The notes under the pieces: model-generated
The model's database searches: none
Seen by the model: the letters and a program-made list of their open reading frames with translations, nothing else
Told to the model about the DNA's origin: nothing
Made by a program: the position numbers and the translations under genes
From: Stichopus chloronotus
Lineage: Eukaryota > Echinodermata > Holothuroidea > Aspidochirotida > Stichopodidae
DNA length: 64,000 nt
NCBI GenBank assembly: GCA_021234535.1
Contig: CM037830.1
Span: forward strand, 21,693,116-21,757,115
Reading direction: 5' to 3'
In this document: positions 1 to 13,769 of the stretch, piece by piece
How the letters are laid out: each line of letters starts with the position of its first letter
Position numbering within the stretch: the first letter of the stretch is position 1

Positions 1-1527
1 TGGAGGTCACATATTTTGTGAAAGTGCATCATTTGGGTATGTTAAGATGGAAAAAAAATAGAGAGACCAAATTGAAGTACTAAGAGGATTGATGATACCA
101 TGTATTGGGATAATGGATTGGAGGCTGAATGTCATGGTGGGGATAGTTCACAGTTGATGAGGGTGGCTATACTGTTGGTACAGCACATGCCTGTTAGGTG
201 ATGGATTTTTATAATTGATGAATGTAGCCAGTTGCTGCTAGATGGTGAGCTTGTAGGCCAGCAGTGGGATGGATAGGAGGAAGAATTATGCAGCTTTCGA
301 TGAGATGTATGTAAAAAAAAAAAAAAAAAGAAGGAAGGAAGGGGATTGGAGAAAAGGGGGGGTGGAGAGTAAGAGAAGAATATGGGATGTCACTAATGCA
401 TCTGTTAAAAAGAAGGGACAACTGTTGTAGTGAAGAAGACTTGATGTTAGTACCTCACATATACCTCAAGATTGTGAGATCTCTGGTACATGTACCTCGA
501 AGATGAAATTGAACCGAAATTTAAGTTGTCAGGGAGACCCAGCTGTAGGGATTGCCTGAATTGTAGCATGTGCTTTTGAGTGAAGGAAGCTTCAAAGGTC
601 ACATGATCGACTTTGCACGGTGGTTCGATGTGACTTTAGGATTTCCAATACAGCATGTGCTGCTCTCTTCATCTGCATATCATGTCGAACACGATTGAGC
701 ATGAAGAGACACTGTGTCCTTCAGTACGACAGTTTGCTCATGTAAATTAATTTTTTTTTATCAGTTAAAGCAAGGAGTACCATCATTCTTACAAGTGATT
801 TGTGAGGTGCGCTGCATCGGTGTTTGAGCCTGTACAACAGATCAGTGAGTGATTCTTGTACATCAAACTCACATCATGCACATTCATCGCTGCAGAGCAC
901 CACTGATAATATTACACAAACGGGTTTGAGCAGTAATTGCATTGACACCAGATTTGAAGACCTAAATGAGAAAGAAAGCAGGGCATCAAAACGGTTGCCC
1001 AAAACGTTTTTTCAAAACCTGCGTAATTGTCGATACCTGTTATACACATAAATGCTGGCAGGAAATGTCAGGACCACCATGAATGGCTCTCTCTGTATGA
1101 GCATATTTGACTAAACAAACCATTTCCACCTTGCGCTGATACTGATGTCATAGCTCCGTCCCTCTGCGTTTGATGTTAAAGCAGCATGCAGTATTAACAA
1201 TGCTGACTGTCAGTTCTTACTGCTGGTTAAATTATAGACAACTTCTACATGCGTAAGGTATGGTAGGCCCATTGCTACCGATTCCATCGTTGAGATGCCC
1301 ACAGTGTGTAGAGAGCAAGGGAGCAATGTTGTAACGTCAAGTCACATTGTTCTAGCTTCTTCCCCACCCATCTTACCCTCCATCCCCTCTCTCTGCAAAC
1401 CTCAGAATACTGATTATATTAGTGAATGATCTCTGATTAATTGTTTTCTCTGATTGTAACTCTCCCAGTAGGAAGACCAGCTTGATATTTAGCGATCACT
1501 GTTATAATATATCCCAAAATATTGTGA
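1..1527. other. Non-coding stretch with purine tract
   Basis: No supportable gene. A run of 17 A at 313-329 leads into a purine-rich tract that continues to about 380 with GAAGG repeats. The rest is AT-rich unique-looking sequence with stops in all frames. Open frames here are short and partly made of low-complexity sequence. Confidence 0.6.
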
Positions 1528-1720
1528 GGCCTTCATCCAGGGGGTTCGGACGAACCCCTCCTCCCCACAAAATCGGGAGTTCTGCTCAGCCTATGATGGC
1601 AGGCCTACGTTAGCAACATACATAATGAGTTTTAATTGGTTGGCCTTAATTGTCGGGTAAAATGTCCTACTTGTGGTAAAATCGAACCCTCCCCACCGAA
1701 ACAGCTGCATACGGGCCTGG
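1528..1720. repeat. Probable dispersed inverted repeat with GGGGTTCG palindrome
   Basis: An 18 bp near-perfect palindrome, GGGGTTCG-GA-CGAACCCC, lies at 1541-1558, preceded by AGGCCTTCATCCAGG. About 150 bp downstream, at 1705-1718, CTGCATACGGGCCT is a diverged reverse complement of that lead-in, with CGAACCCTCC nearby at 1683-1692. The arrangement suggests an inverted-repeat element with G/C-rich ends. Only one copy is visible here, so the boundaries and family are unproven. Confidence 0.4.
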
Positions 1721-1725
1721 AGTGT

Positions 1726-4700
1726 GACAAGTAGTTGGGGATTTGATCTGCAAGGACAATTAGGCCTCTTGAACAATAGATTTCCCTCTAAAAATCTTCG
1801 GTCAACTTGAAGAAGCCATAATACCTGGCAGGAATGCGAGACAATCTTGCATTCCTTTTCCGTCCAAAGCAATGATTTCCAAGCTGTACAGAGTGTGCAG
1901 GCAGTACACCGTATATCACCCTATATGTTTTGGTATCTAATATGAGTGCAGTTAATCACTTTAATTTCAAATCAAGTAAACTCCATTGCACCTGTTGATT
2001 CCTCTGGATCATTTTCATTGGTTTAGTCTAAATTTAGTTTTGCAGCTAGTCCTGAAAATGGCAAAGATGTTTGTTAAAAAAAAAAAGGAGCCAAAATGCT
2101 AGTTTACATTACAGTGTTTGTTTAACCAGTGGTCGGTGCAGTCTAAAGTCTCCATGTTCTCCGCTGTTGGTATTTAGATAAAATTATATTTTAAAACCTC
2201 AGAAATTCCTTTTGGACAATTTTTATCATGATTTTTTATTCCAGCTAAACTTACACTCGATCTCACCAGGGTTCTCACAATCTCGGCAAGCTTGTGCGGA
2301 GACCCTCTGAGTCCCTTGTCCCGTTCATTTACTTCTGATAATATAACATCTTTTCTCCATCTAGCCGAACTTTTCATATGGGTCCTGCCCGGCTATGCTC
2401 ACAATTTTTGACTGGGTCTCCTACTTTTTGCTCGGTTTCCATTTTCGAGCCAGGTCGTGCAGGCCACCAGGCTGGGTTCTACGCTACTGTAATCAGTGTC
2501 ATGTACGGTGATCCTCCATGTTGACTGACTCGAGCATAGGTGGCCTGAGCCCCACCAATTTTCCCCACAGTTTAATTTTTAATTGGGATTTTATTGTCGG
2601 CAATCAACTTAAAGATACCTCCCGGCAGGGAAGCCCAGTTGGGTCTTGCACTGTCTTCTGTCAGGATATATTGTAAGAATGATGCACAGACCAACATTCC
2701 TACCAGTCAGACCACAGCATAGTTAGCATACCAGATGATTTACATATCAGCCACGGCAGCAGCCAGTTTGCAGGTCAACGCTGACTTGCTGTCATCGTGA
2801 AACCCATGCGTTCGTCCGATGGTGATGCTGGTTTTTACAACCTTCAAACATCAAAACATAATGTAATGGCGATTTTGTATGGAAGGAAAACAAAATCTAC
2901 GCATTGCTTCAGTGGGCATCAGGTTTCTTTTTTTACACAAGAGGATGGTAATCAGAAGGAAAAAAACAAATTGTTCTTGAACTTAAAATTTTGTATCAAA
3001 CATCTCCCAGTTACCCCTCCCATACAGAAGGTTGCACAAATAGTACTTGATAGCATTGCAATTTTTGGAAAATTTCTGGTTTGGTTATTTGTACTTAGAA
3101 CCAGTCATCATAGGATTGGTCTGTCCTAATTAAGCAATTGAAAATTCATTGGTTCATTTGCATTTTGTTTCAAGTGTAGCAGCAATTCAAATTTTTTGAG
3201 ATGACCATGGAAACTTAATAGTGTTTTGGTTCGTGCCAATCAGCGCCTCCCTGCAGTATGTTTGTAGTGTAATTATGTAGGCTACTTATTCCATTGACAA
3301 CTCCTTAGGAATGGCCAGACTGTATGGATAGCTCAGGGAGGAGTATATGAATCACTCTGCAAGACTTTCTCACTTGTTTGAGGGATTATTCTATCTCCTT
3401 AAGTTCGTAGTAAGATTGATTAAACATGTAGTCTGCCAGAAATTGCATAAATAGCTGTTGACCTTAGGTAACTTAGTATTGCTTTCACAAAGGACTTAAA
3501 AAAGAGCAAAAAATACCAATTGAAAAACTACGAAACAGACCAAAATGACAATTACAAAACAAGATGAAATATTGGATATGAAACATCCATGGTAGTTTGT
3601 GTACAATGGATTAATATAGGATTATTTCATGACTGAACCTTTGAAAAAAAAATGTGAAAAATGTTTGACATGTTCACTTCAACAAGATAACTGCACACTA
3701 TCCTCTGACCATTTCTGTGCCTACTAAAGTAGTTTGATCTTTTTGATGTTGCCGACAAGCTGGCCAAACAACGCACTTGTTCCCCTAGCACAGATTCAGG
3801 ATCAGGAGACGAACTAATTTCATCCCCCCCCTTTTTTTTTTTTTTTTTTTGTTGCTAAATGGATTACTCAGTCCACTCAGAGGGGCTATTCAAAGTTGTT
3901 GAATCCCTGGCTTTTCTGTGTGATCTCTGCTTTGCCACACCACTGTAGCTGCCAGATGTGTGTAGGTTTTGTATTTGAAGAGTACTGTAAACATAGTGCC
4001 TTTGTTATTGTGTACTTAAACATCACCTATTTAGGAACCCCCTTTCATTGTTTGTGGAATTGGTGATAATTGTTCTGGAGCATTTGACCAGGTGTTTCAA
4101 ATACCTCTGTGGTTACCAGTCAACCATGAGACTGGGGAAGCTCCTGGTGCATGTGCTGAGTGAATAAAAGGTCAAAGTGAAGTCAGATGATGGCATATGT
4201 ATGAAAAGAGTCTGTTGCATCCAAAGTTATAAGAGATAAATGCAGAGAATGAAAATGACACAATTATGCATCTCTCTTTTAACTTTGATTTGAGATGCCG
4301 ATGTTAATTGCTCTGACAGAATTGAAACAGTAACCAGGATTTGAGATTGGATTCACTATTCTTTTCACAAAAAATTACACCTTGGTTGGCAGTGTGTCCT
4401 GTAAGGGTATGATTGAATGTCTCCATAAAATCTGTCATAGGATCCAGTTCATCCTAACCAGGGACAATTTAGGCCATATCTGTGACAGCAGTGTTTCCGC
4501 CGAGCCACTATAATGACGCATTTCTGACGCAGTGGCCCCGTCAATTCGACGCATCGATATTCGCGGGAGGAAGAAAGGTTTTATTTTTGTTTGTGTCTAT
4601 TGATGAACAACAGTGTGCAGGTGCCCTACACATACATGTACAGCTCCTTGTAACTGAAATTATCCACTGTGGGTCAAACTTAAAAACGTTTTGAGTTGCC

Positions 4701-7700
4701 CCGGTGGGTGATTTCTCAGAGGACAGATGCCTTTGGTTAGCATTGAATAATCATCGAACTCTTCCACAGATCTGCTTTGTAAACAACATCGGATAGGATA
4801 TGCAGCAGAATTGATTTTTGGCATTTTACGTCTTTTATAAGTTAAACAGCAGCATTTGTCCCAGACCATGCCTGTGTCATTCATTGCTCACAGTATAGGC
4901 CTATACTTGCATTGTGAATTAGACATCCAGGTAACAAAAAACTAAAAGAAAACACTTATTCTGGATTTGAGAGAAAAAGTGTTTTCAGACTCACATTTCA
5001 TCGAGGATCCTGTGTTTGAGCCGAAGGTCCCCGTCATCTATACTGTTTCGCTCAAAATTGAGTTGGAATTTGACTGTATTGTTGCAAGTAAAATTCTTGA
5101 TAGCCGAGCATGTCTTTTTGTCATTTTCCCTGCAGTTGTTTCACTGGGAGACTCTGCCTTGTGCCAAGATTCCTCTGGCAGAACTTAAACACTGCCCTCT
5201 ATTTGGTTGATCAAGCAGTATCGACTTTCCCTTGGTTCTGTTATTTGTACATGTACCAACTTCTTGGCTAGGGCTGTGAAAATTGTATTTTTCTTTGTCT
5301 GTATCCGTCCTAATTGTGCGAAAGCCCAGTTTTTACTGGTTTGCTGTATATTTTTCAGTCTGTTTGATCATTAAGACTTACAGGGATTGGACGGAGGGTT
5401 GGATTGAGGTAAGGAGTAGTCAATACTAGTTGACCAACTGAGGCTAGATATCCTTACTTATGAAGCCCAGCAAAGCAACAGTCATTTCTTTTTCATACTA
5501 TTGTCTCTTTCAATTTCAAAGATTTACACACCCCATGCACTCTACTTCAAGCTATTTGAAGTTTCCCTTTAAAGTGAAATTTTGTCTGTCTGGGGGGGTC
5601 ACTCCACTTAGTGAGAGAATCTCTCAGGAAAACCCATTACATATCTGCAGTGGCAAATTATGTCATAAAAAGCAAGGGTGAAGAGTGATTAGTTTATCCT
5701 TTTTTTGATTTGCTCAGACTTTAATGTCGCTGTTGTTACAATGGAAGGTAGCCCAGATACTTTAAACCCGTATACTTTGTGTCACACTGTTAACAGTTCT
5801 GCAGTGTACCCTACCATGCTGACATCAAAGTTGCCTTCAGAGATATGTCTCGAGCGTTCGTTCCGTGTTGTCGATTTTATCAAATATCATGTTGATGTAT
5901 GGGTTGTTTCGATAATTTCTAAAAGTGAATAGTTGCACCTCTCTATGTTGTGGTTTCTTCTCTAATGTATTATGGCTTTAGATACTGTCCTAAAAAGCTA
6001 TGTACCTAGATGGATAAAACTATAGACCTGTGCCAGTTTTGATGACAAAGTGGTTGTCGTGAAGAAGAGACCGGTCATACTTTTCGGAGAGGACTTTCTC
6101 CTCCAAAGGAGCAATTCATGCATCCAGGAAAGACTAAATGTATTGTAGCCTATGATTAGCAAATTCATTTAGCTTAAAATAGGCACGATTTTTTTTCTCA
6201 GCTCACAGTTTATGTTCACAACATTCCTCAGTTTTTGAATGTCTCATGTTTCAAAGGAAATATGAATTCAATGCACTTTCTACAGATTGAGAGTACTGTT
6301 AAAAATGTCTGTCATGATTTCATTTTCTTTTGATTGTCATTCCTGTAGGAAAGGTAGTTCTCATTTAATTTGGGTAATATTGACCAGGTAAAAAAGTATT
6401 CACAATCTGTCTTACACAGATACCTTTCCCTAAACTACGTTTATCAGTTTGTCTCTTTTTGTTCCTTCCTTGATACGTTGCCGCTCAAAACTGTCCTTGC
6501 ATTTGGTTTGTCTTCCTTTTTCCACATTCCTTTGAAAACGGTCCTTTAGCATTGAAACAAGATCTGTACACGAGACATTGAACTTTCATTCTAGTGAAAG
6601 AAGAAGCCATCTTCATCTTACATGTGTGCAAAGGAAATCCTTATCAACTGACTTTTAATTTGTAAATGCTGCCCTCCTAGAGGGCATTGCTACACAGACC
6701 GTGTCTTCATACCTGACCACCAGCTATTGCAACAATGTTCCAACTCAACCTGTGTTTGACACGATGAGAATTTTGCTGTTTCATTGATACAGTTGTGAAG
6801 CATTTAAATTATCGCCCCATTCGTTTACCTGCTTGTATTGGCTGAACTGCAATTGTTTAAATTATTACCTACTGGTACAAGAGTGGGGAAAGTGGGAATT
6901 TCATCTGAATGGATTTTTTTTTTTTTGTTCTGTGAGTGGGTTTCATTACTAGTCAGTGTCTACTTCCACCAAAAGAAAATAAAGACAGGGGAAAAAAAAA
7001 TATCATAATGAAGTGAAAATATTGTAGAGTAACACCACCTTTCTCATTTTGTGATAGTTTTGGGGGGTATGTATGATGCAGGATTGGCATCAGATGAGCC
7101 TCATCCCTCCTCAACTTCTCCAGGGTGTTACTCTCTGTTGTTTGTCTACCTACCGGGAGAATTAGTCAGCCGGGGAGAGATCAAAGCTCTGGACCGCTTT
7201 TCATTGTGCTATGAAAACTTTTTCCATTTTTTTTTTTGCAAAAAAAAAAAGTAAAAGAGAGAGATATGTTGGCTTTACCCTAAGGCTATGTTCTCAGTTG
7301 GAGAAAAAACAGTAAGGATATATGGTCGGTCTCTCCCCCTCTGAGTACTGTGATCACTCTGTGAATGAGAAGTTGTTTTATTCCTGTTGTTGAGGGGGGA
7401 AAAATGAGCAGAGAAAGGGAAAATAAGGCCTGCAGATGCATACAGTATGGGGGGATGATTTAAAAAAGAAAAATGTTTTAGGGTGTAGATACAAGCCTCT
7501 TATTGAAGATCGCATGGGGACCTAAATGTTGGTCTTTTAAGTTAAGAGAACTTGCGGACAATGAGAGGTGGTCTGTGAAAATATCCTACAGGAAAACCCA
7601 TCATTTGGGGTTTATTGGGTGGTCTTTTGTAATTTAAGGGATTTTTTATAACTTTTGGTAAAAAAGCCATCACATATTGCTATATAAGTGAAAGGTTTCT

Positions 7701-9457
7701 TTAACGTTTACGTTTTCTTTTAAACTTATTCTTTAGTAGATTGGTGTAAGGGTGTATGATATATTGCAGACAAGTGTGCTGTTTTCATTGGAAGTTATTG
7801 TCACCGAGGTATCGTCATCAAATAGTGGACCTTGCTTGTGTTTAAAATCAAGAATGGGATTACAACTAAATCCAAATTTTTATTTTTTTAATGATGAAAA
7901 AATGAATCTGATGTTGATTCATATTGGGATTACGTAACTACACAGATTTGTCTTCATCAGCTTGGGAGTGGCAAGGATGCTGTTGTTTCTTGGTTGGTTT
8001 CTTCAGTGACAGTACAGTTACTTTCATTTTAAAGTGATTGCGTGTGTACTGCAAAACCCAAAAGATGAGATATGTTTGATCTTTTTTATTTTTAAATGTA
8101 CACCTAAGGTCGTACATGAACGGCCTATGCCTTTCAGTGAGGGAAAATGACAGTAACTACTTCGAAAAGCAACAGGATTGGCATAAAAACAGTAAAAAAC
8201 AGAAATCATGTTTGAAAATTAATGATACCTACTACAACCGCCCACATAATGAATATGCAACAGTACAGGTCTCATTAGTGCATCAAAAACATACTACTCA
8301 AGTCGTCGCCCTCGGTAGGTATCGGGAATTGTGTAGTATTTGGTGAAAGGAAACACTGTATTTACAAATAACCTACGAACTGAACACAACCTTGCCCAAG
8401 GCGTCAGTGATCCTGACTGAGTTGGTAACTGAATATTCAATACTAGTATTCTTCCCATTGGCTTGTTCAAAGAAGCACACCATTGATTTGAATGAAAACT
8501 GTCATCCACTACATTATTGTATTTTAAACATTTTTGTCGTTATGTTAGAAGAATTTGAAATCATATGGCAAAATTGACCAACTGAAACCTATTTATTTTC
8601 CCAGATCGTCTGAATGGTGTAATTAAAAGCCTTACCAACTTTTGGAGGTAAAATTTCAATGTTTTTACTTTTTACCTACACACGCAATCACTTTAAGTTG
8701 TTTATAATTTTATATTGTCTCATCATACATACAGCCAAGGGGGTACCAGACCCATTTGGGAAGCGAGGGAGCTGGCCCGTTGCCCTTTTGTCAGGTGGGA
8801 CAACGAGGGCAGCAGGGTGTTCTTGTCTCCCTCCAAAAATATTACTGAGTTAAATTTGGACATTTTAACTACTGTAGTCTGTGGATCTGATATTTCAGAC
8901 CAATGTCACTTCTTGACACCTTTTCACGGAAACCAGTCATCACTTAGTTATCCCTCATGTGTTTGTCGGAATAAAATTTCGTGCACACTTCATGCTGCCT
9001 GTCAGTGGCTCTCTTTTTTTTTGTGACACAGATATAATTCTGACACACTGCAAAGGTCCCCTTTTCAAAGGTCTCTAAAAAGAAAGAAAAAAAGTCTGAC
9101 GCCTCTGACCAAGCCGGCATGAAGTAGTGGTATGCTACAATAGCAACAGGATGGTGATCGAAACATTCTGCCACTGGTATATATTTCACTATTAGCCTAT
9201 AGATTTAGGCATGTATTTTATATTCACATTCCTGCTTCTTATGTTACATCTGTAGTACTGTGTTAATCCTGCATACACTAAAGTCTGTAGCAAACAGTAG
9301 GGGGGCACTTGTAAACTAGGGCCAATCTGTTGACCCCTCGTTTTCGAGGCACATACTTTGGCGTCTCTGAATAATTGATTTGTCTGTACCCTTTGGGTAG
9401 TTGTTTCTTTCCCCCCATTTCACCAATAATCATGGACTCATGATGGACTCATCATAG
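1726..9457. other. Non-coding, intron-like stretch
   Basis: No supportable gene over about 7.7 kb. It holds a C8-T19 run at 3824-3850, T and A runs near 6912 and 7240, and a small CpG-richer patch at 4487-4570 in which GACGCA occurs three times. Open frames reach 110 codons (2797-3129) but lack splice context or recognisable motifs. The frame at 4967-5188 is reasonably protein-like, but its upstream acceptor has a purine-rich lead and is weak. A GC-richer patch at 8738-8830 is unassigned. Confidence 0.55.
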
Positions 9458-9610
9458 GTCTCCCCATGGGATGTTGGTAGCCCGGTCATGAAATCAGTGA
9501 AGACACCGCCCCCATTCACGGGGCAAATTTCTAGAACAGCCTGGAGACATGTGACCCCCTGTCCACCCGAGGAAGCAGATCCTGCTATTATTTTTGGTTT
9601 GATATGTTAA
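9458..9610 (+). other. Short GC-richer open frame, possible exon
   Basis: A 50-codon frame opens just after an in-frame TAG at 9455-9457 and closes with TAA at 9608-9610. It is GC-richer than its surroundings and its codons are fairly balanced, giving a proline- and threonine-rich peptide (contains KSVKTPPPFTGQ). The TAG could be an acceptor AG, but the pyrimidine tract before it is poor. Upstream, ATGGACTCATG/ATGGACTCAT is a short tandem duplication at about 9433-9453. The peptide is not recognised and the frame could be chance. Confidence 0.12.
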
Positions 9611-11531
9611 TGGTGTGTTTTGAGGTTTATTCCCTACAGGGGTGTAGTGTTATAACTTGATTGTCAACTTGGTTTTCTTTCTTAAATGCCCGTTGCAATA
9701 TCTGTCACTATTACCGGCAATGGGGTATAAGCTATCAGGGATCTTTCTGACCTGAAAGCAAGTCAAAATTTCATCAAGTCATCAAGAATAAGTTGTAAAG
9801 ATATTTTGCATAAATTTTATTGAATTTTAATCGCCCTTCTGCTATGGAATTTTTTTCCTGCCTGTCGGAGCGTTGGATCTTATTTAAATTTCCAAACCTG
9901 TGAGCTTTCGTCCATTGTTGATTTGGAATTTTCTTAGATGTGCTTTGAAATGAAAATGATATTTCACCTTAAAACCCCAGCTTGGCCTTGACTCCATCGG
10001 CCCTTCTGAAATTGTTGTTGTCAAAATTGATTGCTTTAAAATTTTTTATTTTTGTTCACTTTTTTGGAAGCAGGATGCTATCGGTAATCATTGGAGATTG
10101 ATTTGTAATGTAAAGTTTCCATGATAGAAATTCTTCTTGCTCGTGCTTCAGCACTGTCATGTGTAATTCATTGGAGTACTTTTATCTCCCGGAGTTTTTT
10201 CATCATCATTAAATGAAGTAGCCTGTACAGGTAGAGCTATATGCAATCTCTTGATTTAGAAAGTGTCTTTGTAGTTTCTGATCGGTACCGTATTGCATTT
10301 CTACCAATAGTGAAATTCTGTAGTGAAAATATCTTTGCTAACATCCTCACCAAGAAACTGAAAAGGTTACTGTATGTCAGACCGGCTTGTCTATGACGCT
10401 ACAATTATCAAACTTTTGTGTCGAAATTCCATTCGGCGTTTCCCTTTCTCTCATCGGAATCCTTGGACGATTGGCTTTTACCGGTGAATGCAAAGCCCAC
10501 GGAAGATGAAAAATTATCACATGTTAATCCTTTCATTGGTCAGTAACTGTACAGGAGTACTGAATGTATATGATGTGATAAGTGCTGACTCAAACCCCAA
10601 GGACCTGTTCCATTCATCTCCATTCTTTGTCCCTTGTAATATGGTAATTAACTTGATAATAACAGTATGCCACATATATTTATATATGGTTGAAATATCA
10701 TCTCCTATCCACAGAGGCTGACCCCCTTTGTTACCCTTTAAACTTTTTTCCATTGTCTCCATTGTTTAATTTCCACCTCTGAATGGTTGAGATATAAAAA
10801 AAAAAGGGCCCTTACAAAGGAAAAAAAAAGCAGGCAGAGGAAATTGCTCGTAAGGTGAAGAAACTGAAGAAGGCGAGTCTTAGAGGATCAAGAAAAAAAA
10901 TTAGTCTGAAAAGAACATGCGCTGTGGCTGTCATGGAATAGTTTGCCTTCACAGTCCTATAGATAGGGTCAAGGTTATGTTGCTATGGCATTATACAGGA
11001 AAAGAACTCAAAAAGAGGCTTTGAGGTGAATAAAATCTTTCGTTGAAAGGATTAGAACCTGTGGGTGGAATTCCCAAATCCTCTCTCATCCCTTGTGTGG
11101 TTTATTCCTTTGATGTCATTGTGAATTGGAGATTACCACCACTGAATCATGCACAGTTGTTGAGCCAACATTTGAATTGAGAAAGTCCATGAAATTATAA
11201 AAGATGTGTCTGTCTGTCTGTCTCCCTGTCTGGCATTTTGTGTGTCTGATGATTATGGGAACCAGTTGAGAGGTTGACTTAGATCTCAGGTATTTTTGTT
11301 ACTTTGAATAGTAAAGTCTGAGATAACCTTAACTGTCCAAAGGATTATCATGTTCAATAGAGCACCAGATAAAAGTAACAGGATGCTTTTTGTTTTGGAA
11401 AGGCAAAGTAGTCTATCATTATTAGCGTTTATGTGCCTGTAATTTGAAAATTCCAGCCTTTAAACAGTTCATGTGTTGTGTATTTATACCTGAGCCAATT
11501 TTTCACCTCACATTTTATGCTTGGTAACAAT
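9611..11531. other. Non-coding stretch
   Basis: No supportable gene. It contains A-rich tracts at 10795-10830 and a short (TGTC)4 run at 11207-11222. Nothing else stands out. Confidence 0.55.
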
Positions 11532-11578
11532 GAAAATTGTGTTTTTTTCAATTATAATTGAAATGAAATGCAATTTTC
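11532..11578. repeat. Nested palindrome (cruciform-capable)
   Basis: The centre is a perfect 18 bp palindrome at 11546-11563 (TTTCAATTA followed by TAATTGAAA). It is bracketed almost symmetrically by GAAAATTG at 11532-11539 and CAATTTTC at 11571-11578, which are exact reverse complements. The two gaps are 6 and 7 bases. No longer transposon-like arms extend beyond this. Confidence 0.8.
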
Positions 11579-11828
11579 TGACTGAAGCACTTAATCTCAT
11601 AAAAAGGAGATAAATAGCAGTTATGGTTCAGATACTAAAGGTACTCTAGATCTTTTTGATTTCTTCATCAGTGCTGTTAATTTTCATATAATCGCTGTCA
11701 TGTAATTCACTTCATGATGAGGTAACCAGCTCTCTCTTTATTAAAAAAAACAGAAAATTTTGCACAAGCTCGGACTGTGTTAACACTAATGTGCCAATTG
11801 AAGTGGAGTAAACATCAACATTACCTTC

Positions 11829-11924
11829 ATGTGTGGGTGGCAGAGATTACCTTTGCACGGTAAAGCCATGCACCAGAGCCACTATGTACGCTCTGCCATG
11901 CTAGATGGCGTCGTTCAGATTTAG
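11829..11924 (+). other. 31-codon ATG open frame, possible exon fragment
   Basis: The frame runs from ATG at 11829 to TAG at 11922. Codon use is balanced, unlike the surrounding AT-rich DNA, and the peptide contains HGKAMHQSHYVRSAMLDG. A GTAAAG donor-like site sits inside it at 11860-11865, so it could be cut by splicing. It is too short to be significant alone and resembles no family I know. Confidence 0.1.
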
Positions 11925-13486
11925 TTTCTAGGAACATGCTCGGTCTGTTCACCTCCTAACTGCAGAGATGAATATTGCCAGCATGACGTGTAAGTGTCAT
12001 GGAGTATCATTTGAGTGAAGACTGGGACTGCATCTTAAGGGCATTGTCTGACTTAAAAACATGGTAGCAGACATGGAAGTAACAAACGCTCACTTGATAT
12101 TTTAGCAGTAAAGAAGTGTACAGTGTCATGTTTCCCAGAATGCATCATTCTCACAGTAAAAGCTTTCTGTGTAGAATGGCAATAGCAGTACTTTTGTGTG
12201 TACACACTCTCAGAAGCAAACGTTTTGGAGGAGTACTCCTCAACTGAACATAATCAGTAGATCTTCCATCTTACCGACTGTCATGGCATGCTTAAACATG
12301 ACAAAAATGTTACATGTTGTGGAGAGCTGACAGACTTCAGTATGTACGTCTAGCTGGCTTCAGATAAAAAGGGGAAAAAATTGAACAAATTTATAAAATT
12401 ATGCATAACATATCTTTTTTGTATTGTCCAGTTGGACCGAGCCACTTAGTTTAATCATTTTTTCATCTGCCACTTATACTGACACACATCTCACTACAGT
12501 AGATCTAGTTCTGTCAGTTTGGTTTCCATATCCATAAAATTTTTGCTCAGCTATATTTGCATTATCTTAACAGGTGATTGTCTGTCTGTTTGTTTTTCTT
12601 ACCTCATGTGTGTGTATGTACTTTGTCAATGGCTGATTTGTAATCAATTATAACTTTTCTGTTATGAAATATTTCTTTGATGTGCGTATCACCTGCAACG
12701 TTGATCTATCGAGTCACACCCTCCCCAGACGCAGTTCCTCTGGTCGAGTGTTCTTCGAAATCAGAAGGTACACAAAACTCTTACTGTACCTGCCCGATGA
12801 TGTATGTGTGTGTCTTTTTGTTTCTGCCGCAGTGATCAATTTTTTTTTAAAATATCTTTCATCTGTTATGTCTAATCAAATAAAAATATCCAAGAAAAAA
12901 AAATGGCAGAAAGATACTTTTTCCAATTATATTTTGTCCTTGTTGTCCAACATTTCTAGTTGCTGTGGGTAGTAGATCGTTCATGGAAGTAATCATGAAC
13001 ATAGAACGTTTGTTTTATTGGCAGCTTTTAAATATTAAAATGAAAAATGATGAAGTTTCGTGCTCCATTCACACCTAGCTTAGTTTTTAATCAGCCTCTC
13101 TCCTCGCTGACCTCACCAAAAGAGAGAAAAAAAAAAATCCCGCTCTATTTTCGACATGTCCCTTGATTACCAATATAGTAATTTTATTGATGAGGAATCT
13201 GAAGGGGGAGACAGAAAGAAATAGAAAAAAGAAAAAAAAGACGGCCAAATGGCCAACGTGAGTGCTATTAAGAATATGGAATTTAACTAGGTCGCTTGTA
13301 ATAAAAGTACTCATGTGGAAAGGTTGCATTGGGCACGATGATTGTGTAACAGCATATGGCGATGTATATGTAGAGTGATACTGAGTGCTTTTGGAGCAGT
13401 CCTAATGAGATAACTGCCCGAGCTGGAAACCATATAGTGGTATCTTGCTTTTGTAATGTAATGTGTCAATCAAAAACTATCAGCAG
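11925..13486. other. Non-coding stretch with two short palindromes
   Basis: No supportable gene. A 12 bp palindrome GTGTGTACACAC lies at 12196-12207 and a 14 bp palindrome GAGGAGTACTCCTC at 12228-12241. An open frame at 12664-12972 is mostly T/A-rich and is not convincing. Confidence 0.5.
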
Positions 13487-13494
13487 AAGATGGG

Positions 13495-13519
13495 TCTGCT
13501 GGTCGGCGAGCCCAGCAGA
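13495..13519. repeat. Short GC-rich hairpin
   Basis: TCTGCTGG at 13495-13502 is the exact reverse complement of CCAGCAGA at 13512-13519, separated by a 9-base loop. This 8 bp stem is GC-rich for its surroundings. No function is evident. Confidence 0.6.
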
Positions 13520-13697
13520 TCTGTTTATACTGGAGAGCACTGAGTCAATGTTGTAATTAGAGCAGCGGTGGTGTTGCATGCATAATCGTGTTTCAGATGT
13601 GTATTTCCCCTGAAAACGAGATAAAAAATTTGGCGGGAGGAATGAGTGTCATTGGTCTTCAAGTGTTCAGTGAGAAATGGTTGGTTTAAAGGTACAC

Positions 13698-13757
<60 letters not shown>

Positions 13758-13769
13758 AATGATGATGAT
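13698..13769. repeat. (GAT)n trinucleotide microsatellite
   Basis: Twenty uninterrupted GAT units run from 13698 to 13757, then one AAT-type interruption, then three more GAT units. On the minus strand it reads as a polyhistidine frame, which is a by-product of the repeat and not a gene. Confidence 0.97.

Noticed and set aside
1675..1700. GGGTTCGATT on the minus strand resembling a tRNA B-box
   Set aside because: It belongs to the GGTTCG-type inverted repeat, and no A-box or cloverleaf can be formed.
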